A model generated the notes under the pieces. The model was given only the letters and a program-made list of their open reading frames with translations, had not been told where the DNA came from and did not search any database. A program made the position numbers and the translations under genes. This document shows positions 15,839 through 24,304 of a stretch of 64,000 bases of DNA, one piece after another. Source of the DNA: Paraburkholderia sp. FT54 (GTDB lineage: Bacteria; Pseudomonadota; Gammaproteobacteria; Burkholderiales; Burkholderiaceae); NCBI RefSeq assembly GCF_031585635.1, contig NZ_CP134195.1, positions 1,488,001 to 1,552,000 on the forward strand. Direction: 5' to 3'. Positions within the stretch are counted from its first letter, which is position 1. Every line of letters starts with the position of its first letter.

Positions 15839-17023
15839 ATGAAAACCGACATGCTTTCGTCGCTAAAAGTGATCCACGGCGCGGCCCGCAGCACCGCTCT
15901 GTCGGTGGCCGCCTCCATGGTCATCGCAGCGGCGTTCGCCACGCCCGTGAGCGCTTTTGCCGCCACGCCTGCTGCAACTGCACAAACCTCCAAACACGCC
16001 AAAGCGGCCAGAAAGCCGGCTGCCGAGCCTGCCAAGGCGTCCAGCAAGGCATCGAAAGCGACCAAAGGCGCGGCTGCAAAGACCGTTGCCGCTGACGAAG
16101 ACGCGCCGCGCGCGGGCGTCAAGCGCAAGCGTGTGACGTATACGTCGAACGGCCGCCACCACTCGGTAGTGCGTCGCGTCGCGTACGAACCGCGTCAGCC
16201 GAGCGTCGGTCAGGCTTTCGGCCTGCACGAAACGCCGGACGCGCTCATGCTGCGATCGAGCGTCGCTTACGTGATCGACCAGAACTCCGGCGAAGCGCTG
16301 TTCGACAAGAATTCGCGCGCCGTGGTGCCGATCGCGTCGATCACGAAGCTGATGACCTCAATGGTGGTGCTCGATTCGAAAGAGCCGATGACCGACCAGA
16401 TCGAAGTCACGGACGAAGACCGCGATTACGAAAAGAACACCGGTTCGCGTCTGTCGGTGGGCTCGGTGCTCTCGCGTGAAGACATGCTGCATATCGCGCT
16501 GATGGCATCGGAAAATCGCGCGGCCGCGGCGCTGTCGCGTTATTTCCCGGGCGGCCGTCCGGCGTTCCTGGCAGCGATGAACGCGAAGGCCAAGCAACTC
16601 GGCATGACCGACACGCACTTTGAAAACCCCACGGGTTTGACGAGCCAGAACGTGTCGAGCGCGCGTGACCTCGTGAAAATGGTGAACGCGGCGTATCAGT
16701 ATCCGCTGATCCGCAAATTCTCGACCGATCACAGCTACGAGGTGTACACCGGCAAGCGTTCGCTGGCGTACAACAGCACGAATGCGCTGGTGCGTAACCC
16801 GACATGGGACATCGGTCTGCAAAAGACCGGCTTCATCAACGAAGCGGGTGAGTGCCTCGTGATGCAGGCGACCATTCACGGCCGTCCGATGATCATGGTG
16901 CTACTCGACTCGTCGGGTAAGTACTCGCGATTCGCGGACGCCACGCGACTGCGCACGTGGCTGGATAACGGCGGCGGCGAGGCGCGCATTACCAGCGCGG
17001 ATGCCAGCGGCCCGGGTACCTGA
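15839..17023 (+). CDS. pbpG: D-alanyl-D-alanine endopeptidase (PBP7/8 type, peptidase S11)
   Basis: Periplasmic serine peptidase that cuts D-Ala-meso-DAP cross-links in peptidoglycan. 394 residues: N-terminal signal region (hydrophobic stretch AASMVIAAAFATPVSAFAA), an Ala/Lys-rich linker of about 70 residues, then the S11 domain with the three active-site motifs in order: S-x-x-K in PIASITKLMTSM, S-x-N in ALMASENRAA, and K-T-G in GLQKTGFINEAG. The short C-terminus lacks the extra amphipathic-anchor domain of DacA/DacC carboxypeptidases, favouring the PbpG subgroup. The start is the first ATG before the signal peptide; no strong ribosome site is seen. Confidence 0.9.
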   Translation: MKTDMLSSLKVIHGAARSTALSVAASMVIAAAFATPVSAFAATPAATAQTSKHAKAARKPAAEPAKASSKASKATKGAAAKTVAADEDAPRAGVKRKRVTYTSNGRHHSVVRRVAYEPRQPSVGQAFGLHETPDALMLRSSVAYVIDQNSGEALFDKNSRAVVPIASITKLMTSMVVLDSKEPMTDQIEVTDEDRDYEKNTGSRLSVGSVLSREDMLHIALMASENRAAAALSRYFPGGRPAFLAAMNAKAKQLGMTDTHFENPTGLTSQNVSSARDLVKMVNAAYQYPLIRKFSTDHSYEVYTGKRSLAYNSTNALVRNPTWDIGLQKTGFINEAGECLVMQATIHGRPMIMVLLDSSGKYSRFADATRLRTWLDNGGGEARITSADASGPGT

Positions 17024-17066
17024 AGCGTTAAGTCGGTGGCCGGTTTCGGACCGGCTGCATGAAAAC

Positions 17067-17098
17067 AAAAAGCCTCGCGTTTGCGAGGCTTTTTTTTT
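17067..17098. terminator. Bidirectional terminator between pbpG and the iclR-type gene
   Basis: AAAAAGCCTCGC / GCGAGGCTTTTT stem with loop GTTT and eight T residues on the plus strand; the minus strand also reads a T-rich tail. It serves the two convergent genes. Confidence 0.92.
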
Positions 17099-17119
17099 GG
17101 ACGGAAGCGAGGCGCAGGA

Positions 17120-17926
17120 TTAAGCGTGATGGCTATGCGAATGGTCTTGAGCGGGTTGCGGCCGATACCCGAGCGACTCGGAGATCATCAGCGCCGTCTG
17201 ACTGAGCTGGCCGAGCCAGGAGTCCTGAAGGCGGTCCGCCGGTGCCGACAGCGACAGACCGGCGACCAGCTTGCCGGTGTCGTCGTAAATGCCGGCGGCG
17301 ATGCAGCGCACGCCGAGTTCCAGCTCTTCGTTGTCGCGCGCGCAGGCCTGTTGGCGCACGTGCGACAACTCACGCTCCAGTTTGGTCAGGTCGGTGATGC
17401 TGTTCTGCGTGTGGCCCGACAAACCGGTGCGCGTGGCGTAAGCCCGCACGCGAGTGGATTCGTCGGCGGCGAGGAACAGCTTGCCCACCGAGGTCAGATG
17501 CAGCGGCGCCCGCCCGCCGATGGCCCGCACCACCTGCATGCCGGACCGCTCGGAATAAGCGCGCTCGATATAGACGATTTCATCGCCCTGGCGCACTGAC
17601 AGATTCACCGTCTGGCCCGTCTGGCGATGCAGTTCGCGCATCGGCGTGAGCGCCGCGTCGCGCACCGACAGGCGCGCCTTCACCAGATTGCCCAGTTCGA
17701 GCAGGCGCATGCCGAGACGGTAAGTGCCGGGATCCGACCGGTCGACCAGCCGGCACATCACCATGTCGTTCAGGATGCGGTGCGCGGTGGACGGATGCAG
17801 CTCCGTGCGGATGGCGAGTTCTTTCAGGCTGACCGGGTCGCTATGCGCAGCGAGTGCGTCGAGCAAGCGCATCATGCGTTCGATCACCTGGATCGAAGTT
17901 TTGGGATCCGGGTTCGTATCGCTCAT
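17120..17926 (-). CDS. IclR-family transcriptional regulator
   Basis: 268 residues with an N-terminal winged HTH (about 10-75, IQVIERMMRLLDALAAH and the recognition region LHPSTAHRILNDMV) and a C-terminal IclR effector domain (about 90-255, including ERSGMQVVRAIGGRAPLHLTS). The last residues DHSHSHHA form a histidine-rich tail that might bind metal, but this is not a family feature. It is divergent from lutA, and the shared intergenic region holds a TTGGAA-n6-TTCCAA palindrome of the type IclR proteins bind. It is therefore probably the local regulator of lactate use; the effector is unknown. Confidence 0.9.
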   Translation of the reverse strand: MSDTNPDPKTSIQVIERMMRLLDALAAHSDPVSLKELAIRTELHPSTAHRILNDMVMCRLVDRSDPGTYRLGMRLLELGNLVKARLSVRDAALTPMRELHRQTGQTVNLSVRQGDEIVYIERAYSERSGMQVVRAIGGRAPLHLTSVGKLFLAADESTRVRAYATRTGLSGHTQNSITDLTKLERELSHVRQQACARDNEELELGVRCIAAGIYDDTGKLVAGLSLSAPADRLQDSWLGQLSQTALMISESLGYRPQPAQDHSHSHHA

Positions 17927-17998
17927 GGGGAGGAATCGGTTGATGCGTCAAACAGCGGAAATTGATTGTATCCCGTATTGTGAAAAGAAGGAAAGCGG

Positions 17999-18016
17999 TT
18001 GGAACGCCATTTCCAA
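17999..18016. promoter_or_regulatory. Candidate IclR-family operator
   Basis: Perfect TTGGAA (17999-18004) and TTCCAA (18011-18016) half-sites with a six-base spacer, between the divergent regulator and lutA. IclR proteins typically bind GGAA-n-TTCC palindromes. Confidence 0.6.
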
Positions 18017-18105
18017 TTTAAGCGGCTTTCGTCCTACGCCTTCTGGCCGTTGGTATTGTGCGGCAAACAGCGGATAATCAGGGACGTTTTCCCGAAGGAG
18101 GGCTC

Positions 18106-18828
18106 ATGCGAGTCGGATTGTTCGTTACCTGCCTGATCGACCTGATGCGTCCCGAGATCGGTTTTTCGGTCATCAAACTGATCGAGGGCGCCGGATTCGA
18201 AGTGGTGGTGCCGCCTGCTCAAACCTGTTGCGGTCAGCCCGCGTATAACTCGGGCGAACGGCGCATCGCGCGCGATCTGGCGGAGAAGACGCTGCGCGAG
18301 TTCGAACAGTTCGATTACGTCGTGGTGCCGTCCGGTTCGTGCGGCGGCATGATCCGCGCGCACTACGGCGATCTCTTCGCCGACGATCCCGAACTGATGA
18401 ACCGCTTCGGCCGGCTGCGTGCCAAGGTATTCGAACTGACCGACTTCCTCGTGAACGTGGCCAAGGTGCAGTTGCAGCCGGGCGAGTTCACGGGTCAGGT
18501 CACCTACCACGATTCCTGCTCCGGGCTGCGTGAGCTCGGCGTGAAGGCGCAGCCGCGGGCCTTGCTGGCGCAAGTCGGCGTGACGGTGAGCGAGATGAAG
18601 GATTGCGAGCACTGCTGCGGCTTCGGCGGCACCTTCGCGCTCAAGTACGGCGACATCTCCACGGCGATCGTCGACGAAAAATGCGCGAATATCCATGCGA
18701 GCGGCACCGGTGCGGTGGTGCTCGGCGACCTCGGTTGCATGCTCAATATCGAGGGCCGCTTGCGGCGTACCGGCGACGTCACCACGCGCGTGCTGCACAT
18801 CGCTCAGGTGCTGGCCGGCGACGTGTAA
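18106..18828 (+). CDS. lutA: LutA-type (YkgE) lactate oxidation iron-sulfur protein
   Basis: Member of the cysteine-rich-domain family that, with LutB and LutC, oxidises L-lactate to pyruvate. 240 residues with two CCG domains: VVVPPAQTCCGQPAYNSG at about 32-49 and MKDCEHCCGFGGTFALKYGD at about 165-184; the extra cysteines (PSGSCGG, YHDSCSGLRELG) are also family residues and coordinate a [4Fe-4S] cluster in this class. The start follows the ribosome site GAAGGAGGGCTC. It is followed by lutB 106 bases downstream on the same strand; the spacer contains about two and a half copies of GAATACGCCC. Confidence 0.9.
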   Translation: MRVGLFVTCLIDLMRPEIGFSVIKLIEGAGFEVVVPPAQTCCGQPAYNSGERRIARDLAEKTLREFEQFDYVVVPSGSCGGMIRAHYGDLFADDPELMNRFGRLRAKVFELTDFLVNVAKVQLQPGEFTGQVTYHDSCSGLRELGVKAQPRALLAQVGVTVSEMKDCEHCCGFGGTFALKYGDISTAIVDEKCANIHASGTGAVVLGDLGCMLNIEGRLRRTGDVTTRVLHIAQVLAGDV

Positions 18829-18934
18829 CGCTGCTGGCTGCACCCCGCCGTTTTTAGATACGCGTGTTTTCATCCGCGCTTCGCCCGTTTCGTTCGAATA
18901 CGCCCGAATACGCCCGAATAAGCAGAAGGCCGCC

Positions 18935-20350
18935 ATGCAAGTTCAATCGATGCAATTCAAGGCACGCGCCGGTCAGAAACTCGCCGACCAGCGTCTGCAG
19001 CAGAACCTCACCAAGCTGTCGACCAAGTTCGTGTCGGCCCGCGCCACGGCCATGACCGCGATCGATTTTCCCGCCACGCGCGCCGCGCTGAAGGAGCGCC
19101 GCAATCGCGCGCTGGAAAATCTCGACGTGTGGCTGGAAACCTTCGAGCGCGAGGCGGCCCGGCGCGGCGTGACGGTGCTGTTCGCCGAGACGACCCAGGA
19201 GGCGGCGCGGCTCGTCGGCGACATTGCGCGCCGCCACGAGGTGAAGAAGGTGATCAAGACCAAATCGATGGTCACCGAAGAAATGCGCCTGAATGAAGTG
19301 CTCGGGCAGATGGGCGTGCAATCCATCGAAACCGATCTGGGCGAGTACATCCTGCAGATCAACGACAACGAGCCGCCGAGCCACATCATCGCGCCGGTCG
19401 TCCATAAAGATAAGGACGAGATCGCGGACCTGTTCGCAAAGACGCACAACCGGCCGCGCCTGACCGAAATCACCGACATGACGCGCGAAGCGCGCGAGAT
19501 GCTGCGTCCGCATTTCATGACCGCGGACATGGGCGTGACGGGCGGCAATTTCGTGGTGGCGGAAACCGGCTCGGTGGTGCTGGTCACGAACGAGGGCAAT
19601 GAAGGCATGTGCACAGTGATGCCGCGCGTGCATGTGGCCGTGACGGGTATCGAGAAAGTGTTGCCCACGCTCGAGGATCTGGCCACGGCGATGCGTCTCC
19701 TGCCGCGCTCGGCGACCGGGCAGACCACTTCGAACTACTTTTCCGTGTTGACCGGACCGCGCGGCGAAGGCGACCAGGACGGTCCTGAGCATATGTATGT
19801 GGTGCTCGTCGACGGCGGACGCACGGGGCTGATCGGCGGCGACTTCCAGGAAATGCTGAGGTGTATCCGCTGCGGCGCGTGCATGAACCATTGCCCGGTG
19901 TATCAGAAGGTAGGCGGCCACGCGTACGGCTGGGTCTATCCGGGCCCGATGGGGTCGGTATTGACGCCGAGTTATGTCGGCATCGACAAGGCACTGGACT
20001 TGCCGCAGGCCGCGACCTTGTGCGGCGAGTGCAATAGCGTGTGTCCGGTGGGCATTCCGTTATCCGATCTGTTGCGCAAGCTGCGCGAGAAGCAGGTCGA
20101 GCGGCATCTACGGCCGTGGAAAGAGCGCGCCGGACTCGCCGTCTGGGGATTCCTGGCACTGCATCCGGATGCTTACGCGCTCTTCACCAAGCTGGCCGTG
20201 CGCGTGCTGGAACGCATGGGCGGAAGGAACCGGTCGATCGCCAAGCTGCCGCTGGGCGGCGCGGGCTGGACCAATACGCGGGATATGCCCGCTCCGGTCG
20301 GTCGGACGTTCAGGGAGTTGTACGCGGCGCAGCGCAGCCATATTGGCTGA
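18935..20350 (+). CDS. lutB: LutB-type lactate oxidation iron-sulfur protein
   Basis: 471 residues, normal for LutB. The LUD domain (about 60-290) includes the conserved KKVIKTKSMVTEEM and GGNFVVAETGSVVLVTNEGN. Two ferredoxin-type motifs follow, CIRCGACMNHCPVY and CGECNSVCPVG, which should bind two [4Fe-4S] clusters, and a C-terminal DUF3390-like tail. The start was placed at MQVQSMQFKA with GAAGG upstream; a long upstream extension overlaps lutA and is rejected. The usual third gene lutC is not found next to it: the following 209 bases are non-coding, then the strand changes. Confidence 0.9.
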   Translation: MQVQSMQFKARAGQKLADQRLQQNLTKLSTKFVSARATAMTAIDFPATRAALKERRNRALENLDVWLETFEREAARRGVTVLFAETTQEAARLVGDIARRHEVKKVIKTKSMVTEEMRLNEVLGQMGVQSIETDLGEYILQINDNEPPSHIIAPVVHKDKDEIADLFAKTHNRPRLTEITDMTREAREMLRPHFMTADMGVTGGNFVVAETGSVVLVTNEGNEGMCTVMPRVHVAVTGIEKVLPTLEDLATAMRLLPRSATGQTTSNYFSVLTGPRGEGDQDGPEHMYVVLVDGGRTGLIGGDFQEMLRCIRCGACMNHCPVYQKVGGHAYGWVYPGPMGSVLTPSYVGIDKALDLPQAATLCGECNSVCPVGIPLSDLLRKLREKQVERHLRPWKERAGLAVWGFLALHPDAYALFTKLAVRVLERMGGRNRSIAKLPLGGAGWTNTRDMPAPVGRTFRELYAAQRSHIG

Positions 20351-20559
20351 GTGGGCGTTGTTGGGCGAAGCTGGTCGTTCTTAAAGTTTGACGGCGTGCG
20401 GGCGCGAGTCGGTAACTCCAGTGCCGCGCCGTTTAATCAGCACGCGCCGTTAGCGAGTGCTTCTCTAGCGACTATCAGACGGTGGTCGAGGAAATCGGAG
20501 CGCGGTAGGCATGCACTGTCTATCCATGCATACCGCGCAACTCTGCGGCGCGCCCCCGC

Positions 20560-21105
20560 TCAGTGGTCCGTCATCTGGCCGGGCTGTCGGCCCGGCGCCC
20601 CACGCACAGGCGCGCCATTATTGCCATTGCCACGACCTCCTCCGCCGCCTGCCTGCTGCTGCGGGGGCGGGGGCGGCGGTGGGCTGCTGCCAGCCCCAGG
20701 CCGAGGCGCATTCGATCCACTCGGCCCACGGGGACCGCCCGCGGCGCCTTGAGGCGGCGGGCCGCCGTGCGAGCCGCCGTTCGGCTGACCATGCCAGCCG
20801 CCGTTATCGCCGTGGTTGCCGTTGTTAGGCCGGCCCCGGTCAGGATAGCCGCCGTAGCCGGGTCCCGGTCCGTAATAGCGGCCCGGCCCGTTGTAGTAGC
20901 CAGGGCCGGAGTAGTTGCTATAGCCCATGTAGACGTTGGTCTGCGGCACGACCGGGACACCCGGGGCGTAGCCATCGTATCCGTCGTAGCCGCTGTAATC
21001 GCCGCCGTAGCCATTGCTGTACATCGGCGTGCCGTCCGGATAGACCGCGCAGCCGCCGAGCAAGGCGGCGACGGCCACGCAGACGAGTGGTGCAAAGCGT
21101 TTCAT
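20560..21105 (-). CDS. Gly/Pro/Tyr-rich putative lipoprotein
   Basis: I do not recognise a named family. 181 residues with a lipoprotein signal peptide (MKRFAPLVCVAVAALLGGC, lipobox LGGC), then a Tyr/Gly/Asp-rich stretch (GYGGDYSGYDGYDGY), a YYNGPGRYYGPGPGYGGY segment, and a Pro/Gln/Gly-rich low-complexity tail. Such proteins are common in Burkholderia outer membranes and have no assigned activity. The start was chosen at the signal peptide; the upstream codons lack support. Confidence 0.7.
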   Translation of the reverse strand: MKRFAPLVCVAVAALLGGCAVYPDGTPMYSNGYGGDYSGYDGYDGYAPGVPVVPQTNVYMGYSNYSGPGYYNGPGRYYGPGPGYGGYPDRGRPNNGNHGDNGGWHGQPNGGSHGGPPPQGAAGGPRGPSGSNAPRPGAGSSPPPPPPPQQQAGGGGGRGNGNNGAPVRGAPGRQPGQMTDH

Positions 21106-21377
21106 GTGATCGACCAATGCGAGATTTCGTTTCTGTTTCTGTAAGACCGTTATTATCGCCATCCGTCGCAAGAGCTTTGTATGTGTTTGTAAGGATTTAT
21201 TTTCTGTGCCACGCCGGGCGCTAGTCGCGTGTCACATAACCATCAATTGACTGTTCCGTTCAGAGCAACGCTCTATCTCGCTATAAGGTGTTTTTCCCGA
21301 TTGTCTATTCCTATAGGATTTCGACTGGGCATAGTGACTTGCAAACTCATCTGCCCCTTATCGGAAGAAACGACATC

Positions 21378-21617
21378 ATGAAAAAGACAATATCGGGGTA
21401 CTGGCCCCTCGCCATCGTTGTGCCACTCGCTGCGGCTGCTTATCTGCATATTTGCGGCAACGCCGCCTCGCGCGCGTCGCAGGCTCCGCTTGCGGCTGGC
21501 CAGTTCGCGGCTGAACTCGCGCGCGCCGTCTCGTACGGCATGATCGACGACGCCTCGACGCTGCCTGCCAAACCGATGCGTGCCGCCACGGCGATGCCGC
21601 TCGCGGACGCGTCGTAA
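21378..21617 (+). CDS. Small hypothetical protein with N-terminal membrane or signal segment
   Basis: 79 residues, not recognised. Begins MKKTISGYWPLAIVVPLAAA, a Lys-Lys start plus hydrophobic run typical of a signal peptide or N-terminal anchor, followed by an Ala-rich polar tail. A GGAAGA sequence lies ten bases upstream of the ATG. Coding status rests mainly on the signal-like start, so confidence is limited. Confidence 0.45.
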   Translation: MKKTISGYWPLAIVVPLAAAAYLHICGNAASRASQAPLAAGQFAAELARAVSYGMIDDASTLPAKPMRAATAMPLADAS

Positions 21618-21713
21618 GCACAGGGTTGAGCGTGGCCGGATCGATCCGCTGCACGCGGGGCTATGCCTGTCGGCACCGCGCGCCTGCGTCCGGCGCGATT
21701 TTAGCCAGCTTTG

Positions 21714-21719
21714 TATAAT
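21714..21719 (+). promoter_or_regulatory. Candidate -10 box of the phosphatase gene
   Basis: TATAAT about 59 bases upstream of the start of the low-molecular-weight phosphatase gene. No good -35 is visible. Confidence 0.4.
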
Positions 21720-21777
21720 CGCGGCACCGTTTGTTAACCGTCGGCCGACGCGCCTCGCGCGCTTGAAAAAGCCCCTG

Positions 21778-22275
21778 ATGAAAACCGTGTCCATCTGCTT
21801 TGTCTGCCTCGGGAACATTTGCCGCTCCCCGACCGCGGAAGGTGTGATGCGCCATCTGGTCGGCGAGGCGAAGCTCGTGGAGCGCATCCTGATCGACTCC
21901 GCCGGGACGGGCGACTGGCACATCGGCGAGCCGCCAGACGAGCGCGCGCAGCAGGCGGCCGGCCGGCGCGGATATGAACTCTCCGCCTTGCGGGGCCGCC
22001 AGGTCGCCGCGGCGGATTTTGAGCGCTTCGACCTGCTGATCGCGATGGATGACAAAAACGTTGCCGCGCTGCGCCAGGTTTGCCCGCCGCAACAACGCGA
22101 CAAGATCCGTCTGCTGATGGAATTTGTCCCCGAAGCGGACGCGCGCTGGAGCGGCGTCCGCGAAGTCGTCGATCCGTATTTCGGCGGCGCGGAAGGTTTC
22201 GAGCAGGTGCTGGATCAGTGTGAAGCGGCCTGCCGTGGCCTGATCGCGGCGTTGCGTCCCCAGTTGCTCGGGTAG
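21778..22275 (+). CDS. Low-molecular-weight protein-tyrosine phosphatase
   Basis: 165 residues of the LMW-PTP family. The N-terminal P-loop ICFVCLGNICRSPTAEG holds the CX5R catalytic signature (nucleophilic Cys, then Arg), and VDPYFGG near the C-terminus carries the general-acid Asp and the DPY motif. It dephosphorylates phosphotyrosine on proteins; in bacteria it often partners a BY-kinase in exopolysaccharide control, but no such kinase is nearby. It sits just upstream of iscR on the same strand, with a separate iscR promoter between them. Confidence 0.92.
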   Translation: MKTVSICFVCLGNICRSPTAEGVMRHLVGEAKLVERILIDSAGTGDWHIGEPPDERAQQAAGRRGYELSALRGRQVAAADFERFDLLIAMDDKNVAALRQVCPPQQRDKIRLLMEFVPEADARWSGVREVVDPYFGGAEGFEQVLDQCEAACRGLIAALRPQLLG

Positions 22276-22339
22276 GTTTGGCGAGAGAGCGCGCCGGGCT
22301 TATCCGGTAATTAAGCAAATGACCCAAATCGCAATAGGG

Positions 22340-22364
22340 ATACTTGACTAAATCGCTCATGTAT
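22340..22364. promoter_or_regulatory. IscR type 1 binding site, box 1
   Basis: A 25-bp site that begins ATACTTGACT, ends CATGTAT and has the central AAATCG, matching the type 1 consensus recognised by [2Fe-2S]-IscR (ATA..GACT..n..GTC..TAT). It covers the -35 of the iscR promoter. Confidence 0.8.
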
Positions 22365-22371
22365 TTATACT
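22344..22371 (+). promoter_or_regulatory. iscR (isc operon) promoter
   Basis: TTGACT (22344-22349), 16-bp spacer, TATACT (22366-22371). Both elements lie inside the two IscR boxes, which predicts autorepression by cluster-loaded IscR. The transcript would begin near 22378, about 30 bases before the iscR start. Confidence 0.82.
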
Positions 22372-22391
22372 TGACAAAACTTGTCGAGAAT
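22367..22391. promoter_or_regulatory. IscR type 1 binding site, box 2
   Basis: A second 25-bp site beginning ATACTTGAC, with centre AAAACTT and right half GTCGAGAAT. It covers the -10 and the transcription start. The two boxes overlap the promoter in tandem. Confidence 0.8.
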
Positions 22392-22408
22392 TGCGGTTCC
22401 CACACCAT

Positions 22409-22939
22409 ATGAGACTCACCACGAAAGGCCGTTTCGCCGTCACGGCGATGATTGACCTGGCACTGCGCCAGGAGCAGGGCCCGGTGACGCTTGCGGGTAT
22501 CAGCCAGCGCCAACACATCTCCCTGTCGTACCTCGAGCAGCTGTTTGGCAAGCTGCGTCGTCATGAAATCGTCGAGTCCGTGCGCGGACCGGGCGGCGGC
22601 TACAATCTGGCCCGCCGCGCCGAAGACGTGACCGTGGCCGACATCATCATCGCGGTCGACGAGCCGCTCGACGCCACCCAGTGCGGCGGCAAGGGCTCGT
22701 GCGAGGGCACCAAACAGCACGATGGCCACTGCATGACGCATGAACTGTGGTCCACGCTGAACCAGAAAATGGTCGAGTACCTCGATTCGGTGTCCCTGAA
22801 GGATCTGGTCGATCAGCAGCGCTCGCGCGAAGGCGCGCCGGCCGTGCTGCGCGACAGGCGCAATGAGGCGCCGGCGGTCGAACCCGTCCGCGTGGCGCCC
22901 AAAGGGCCGAATTCCGTTTTCAACATGGCCGGTTCCTAG
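22409..22939 (+). CDS. iscR: Iron-sulfur cluster assembly regulator IscR (Rrf2 family)
   Basis: Repressor of the isc operon when it carries a [2Fe-2S] cluster. 176 residues: Rrf2 winged HTH (MRLTTKGRFAVTAMIDLAL to about residue 85) with SLSYLEQLFGKLRRHEIVES, then the ligand loop C92-x5-C98-x9-C108 and H111. The gap between the second and third Cys is ten positions, against six in E. coli IscR (C98 to C104), so there is a four-residue insertion (TKQHDGHC), but the Cys-x2-His end is kept. The C-terminal tail is long and polar. The start at MRLTTK is supported by family alignment; a six-residue upstream extension is rejected. Confidence 0.95.
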   Translation: MRLTTKGRFAVTAMIDLALRQEQGPVTLAGISQRQHISLSYLEQLFGKLRRHEIVESVRGPGGGYNLARRAEDVTVADIIIAVDEPLDATQCGGKGSCEGTKQHDGHCMTHELWSTLNQKMVEYLDSVSLKDLVDQQRSREGAPAVLRDRRNEAPAVEPVRVAPKGPNSVFNMAGS

Positions 22940-23009
22940 GTAGCGGGCAGTGACCGCAGCCTGATAGGAAACCCAGAAGCCAGAGCACATGACGTCCCCG
23001 GAGCAATTG

Positions 23010-24233
23010 ATGAACAACGACACTCTCCATCTGCCCATCTACATGGACTACAGCGCGACGACGCCGATCGATCCGCGCGTGGTGGACAAGATGATTCCGT
23101 ATCTGCGCGAGCAGTTCGGCAACCCCGCATCGCGCAGCCACTCGTATGGCTGGGCAGCGGAGCGCGCGGTCGAAGAAGCGCGTGAGAATGTCGCCGCGCT
23201 GGTGAACGCCGACCCGCGCGAAATCATCTGGACCTCGGGTGCAACGGAGTCGGACAACCTCGCCATCAAAGGTGCCGCGCACTTCTACAAGAGCAAGGGC
23301 AAGCACATTATCACGGTGAAGACCGAGCACAAGGCCGTGCTCGACACCTGCCGCGAACTCGAGCGCGAAGGCTTCGAAGTCACGTATCTGGACGTCAAGG
23401 ACGACGGCCTGATCGACCTCGAGAAGTTCAAGGCCGCGCTGCGTCCGGACACGATTCTGGTGTCGGTCATGTCGGTCAACAACGAGATCGGCGTGATTCA
23501 GGACATCGAGGCGATCGGGGAGATCACCCGTGAAAAAGGCATCATTTTCCACGTCGACGCGGCGCAAGCCACCGGCAAGATTGCGATCGATCTGCAAAAG
23601 CTGAAGGTCGACCTGATGTCGTTCTCGGCGCACAAGACGTATGGCCCGAAGGGCATCGGCGCGCTGTACGTGCGCCGCAAGCCGCGTATCCGTATAGAAG
23701 CGCAGATGCACGGCGGCGGTCACGAGCGCGGCATGCGTTCGGGCACGTTGGCCACGCACCAGATCGTCGGCATGGGCGAAGCGTTCCGTCTCGCGCGTGA
23801 AGAAATGGCGACGGAAAACGAACGCATCCGCATGCTGCGCGACCGGCTGCTGCGCGGGCTGTCGGAAATGGAAGAAACGTATGTGAACGGCGACATGGAA
23901 CAGCGTGTGCCGCACAACCTGAACATCAGCTTCAATTTCGTCGAAGGCGAGTCGCTGATCATGGCGGTGAAAGATGTGGCGGTGTCGTCGGGCTCGGCCT
24001 GTACATCCGCTTCGCTGGAACCATCGTATGTGTTGCGCGCGTTGGGCCGTAACGACGAACTGGCGCATAGCTCGATCCGCTTCACGGTGGGCCGCTTTAC
24101 GACCGAGCAGGATGTCGATTACGTGATCAACCTGCTGAAGACCAAGATTTCGAAGCTGCGCGATTTGTCGCCGCTGTGGGAAATGCACAAGGACGGGATC
24201 GATATTTCGACCATCCAGTGGGCAGCGCACTGA
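23010..24233 (+). CDS. iscS: Cysteine desulfurase IscS
   Basis: PLP enzyme that removes sulfur from cysteine and hands it as persulfide to IscU and other acceptors. 407 residues. Seen: [14 protein letters not shown] at the N-terminus, the PLP region [15 protein letters not shown], the Schiff-base Lys in [20 protein letters not shown], and the mobile catalytic loop [21 protein letters not shown] with the persulfide Cys. The C-terminus has the IscU-docking residues of the IscS class. The start at [11 protein letters not shown] has GGAG upstream. Second gene of the isc operon. Confidence 0.97.
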   Translation: MNNDTLHLPIYMDYSATTPIDPRVVDKMIPYLREQFGNPASRSHSYGWAAERAVEEARENVAALVNADPREIIWTSGATESDNLAIKGAAHFYKSKGKHIITVKTEHKAVLDTCRELEREGFEVTYLDVKDDGLIDLEKFKAALRPDTILVSVMSVNNEIGVIQDIEAIGEITREKGIIFHVDAAQATGKIAIDLQKLKVDLMSFSAHKTYGPKGIGALYVRRKPRIRIEAQMHGGGHERGMRSGTLATHQIVGMGEAFRLAREEMATENERIRMLRDRLLRGLSEMEETYVNGDMEQRVPHNLNISFNFVEGESLIMAVKDVAVSSGSACTSASLEPSYVLRALGRNDELAHSSIRFTVGRFTTEQDVDYVINLLKTKISKLRDLSPLWEMHKDGIDISTIQWAAH

Positions 24234-24304
24234 CGCGCCGTTTGGACGACGTCGAATTCATCGAATTGCGAATTGCAGGTTGAAACGAATCAAGGAGTGT
24301 CATC

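Noticed and set aside
18890..18925. GAATACGCCC tandem units between lutA and lutB as a regulatory array
   Set aside because: Only about two and a half copies over 25 bases; too short to claim function.
20351..20752. 133-codon frame after lutB, tested as a lutC remnant
   Set aside because: No LUD-like sequence; its right half is the antisense of the lipoprotein gene.
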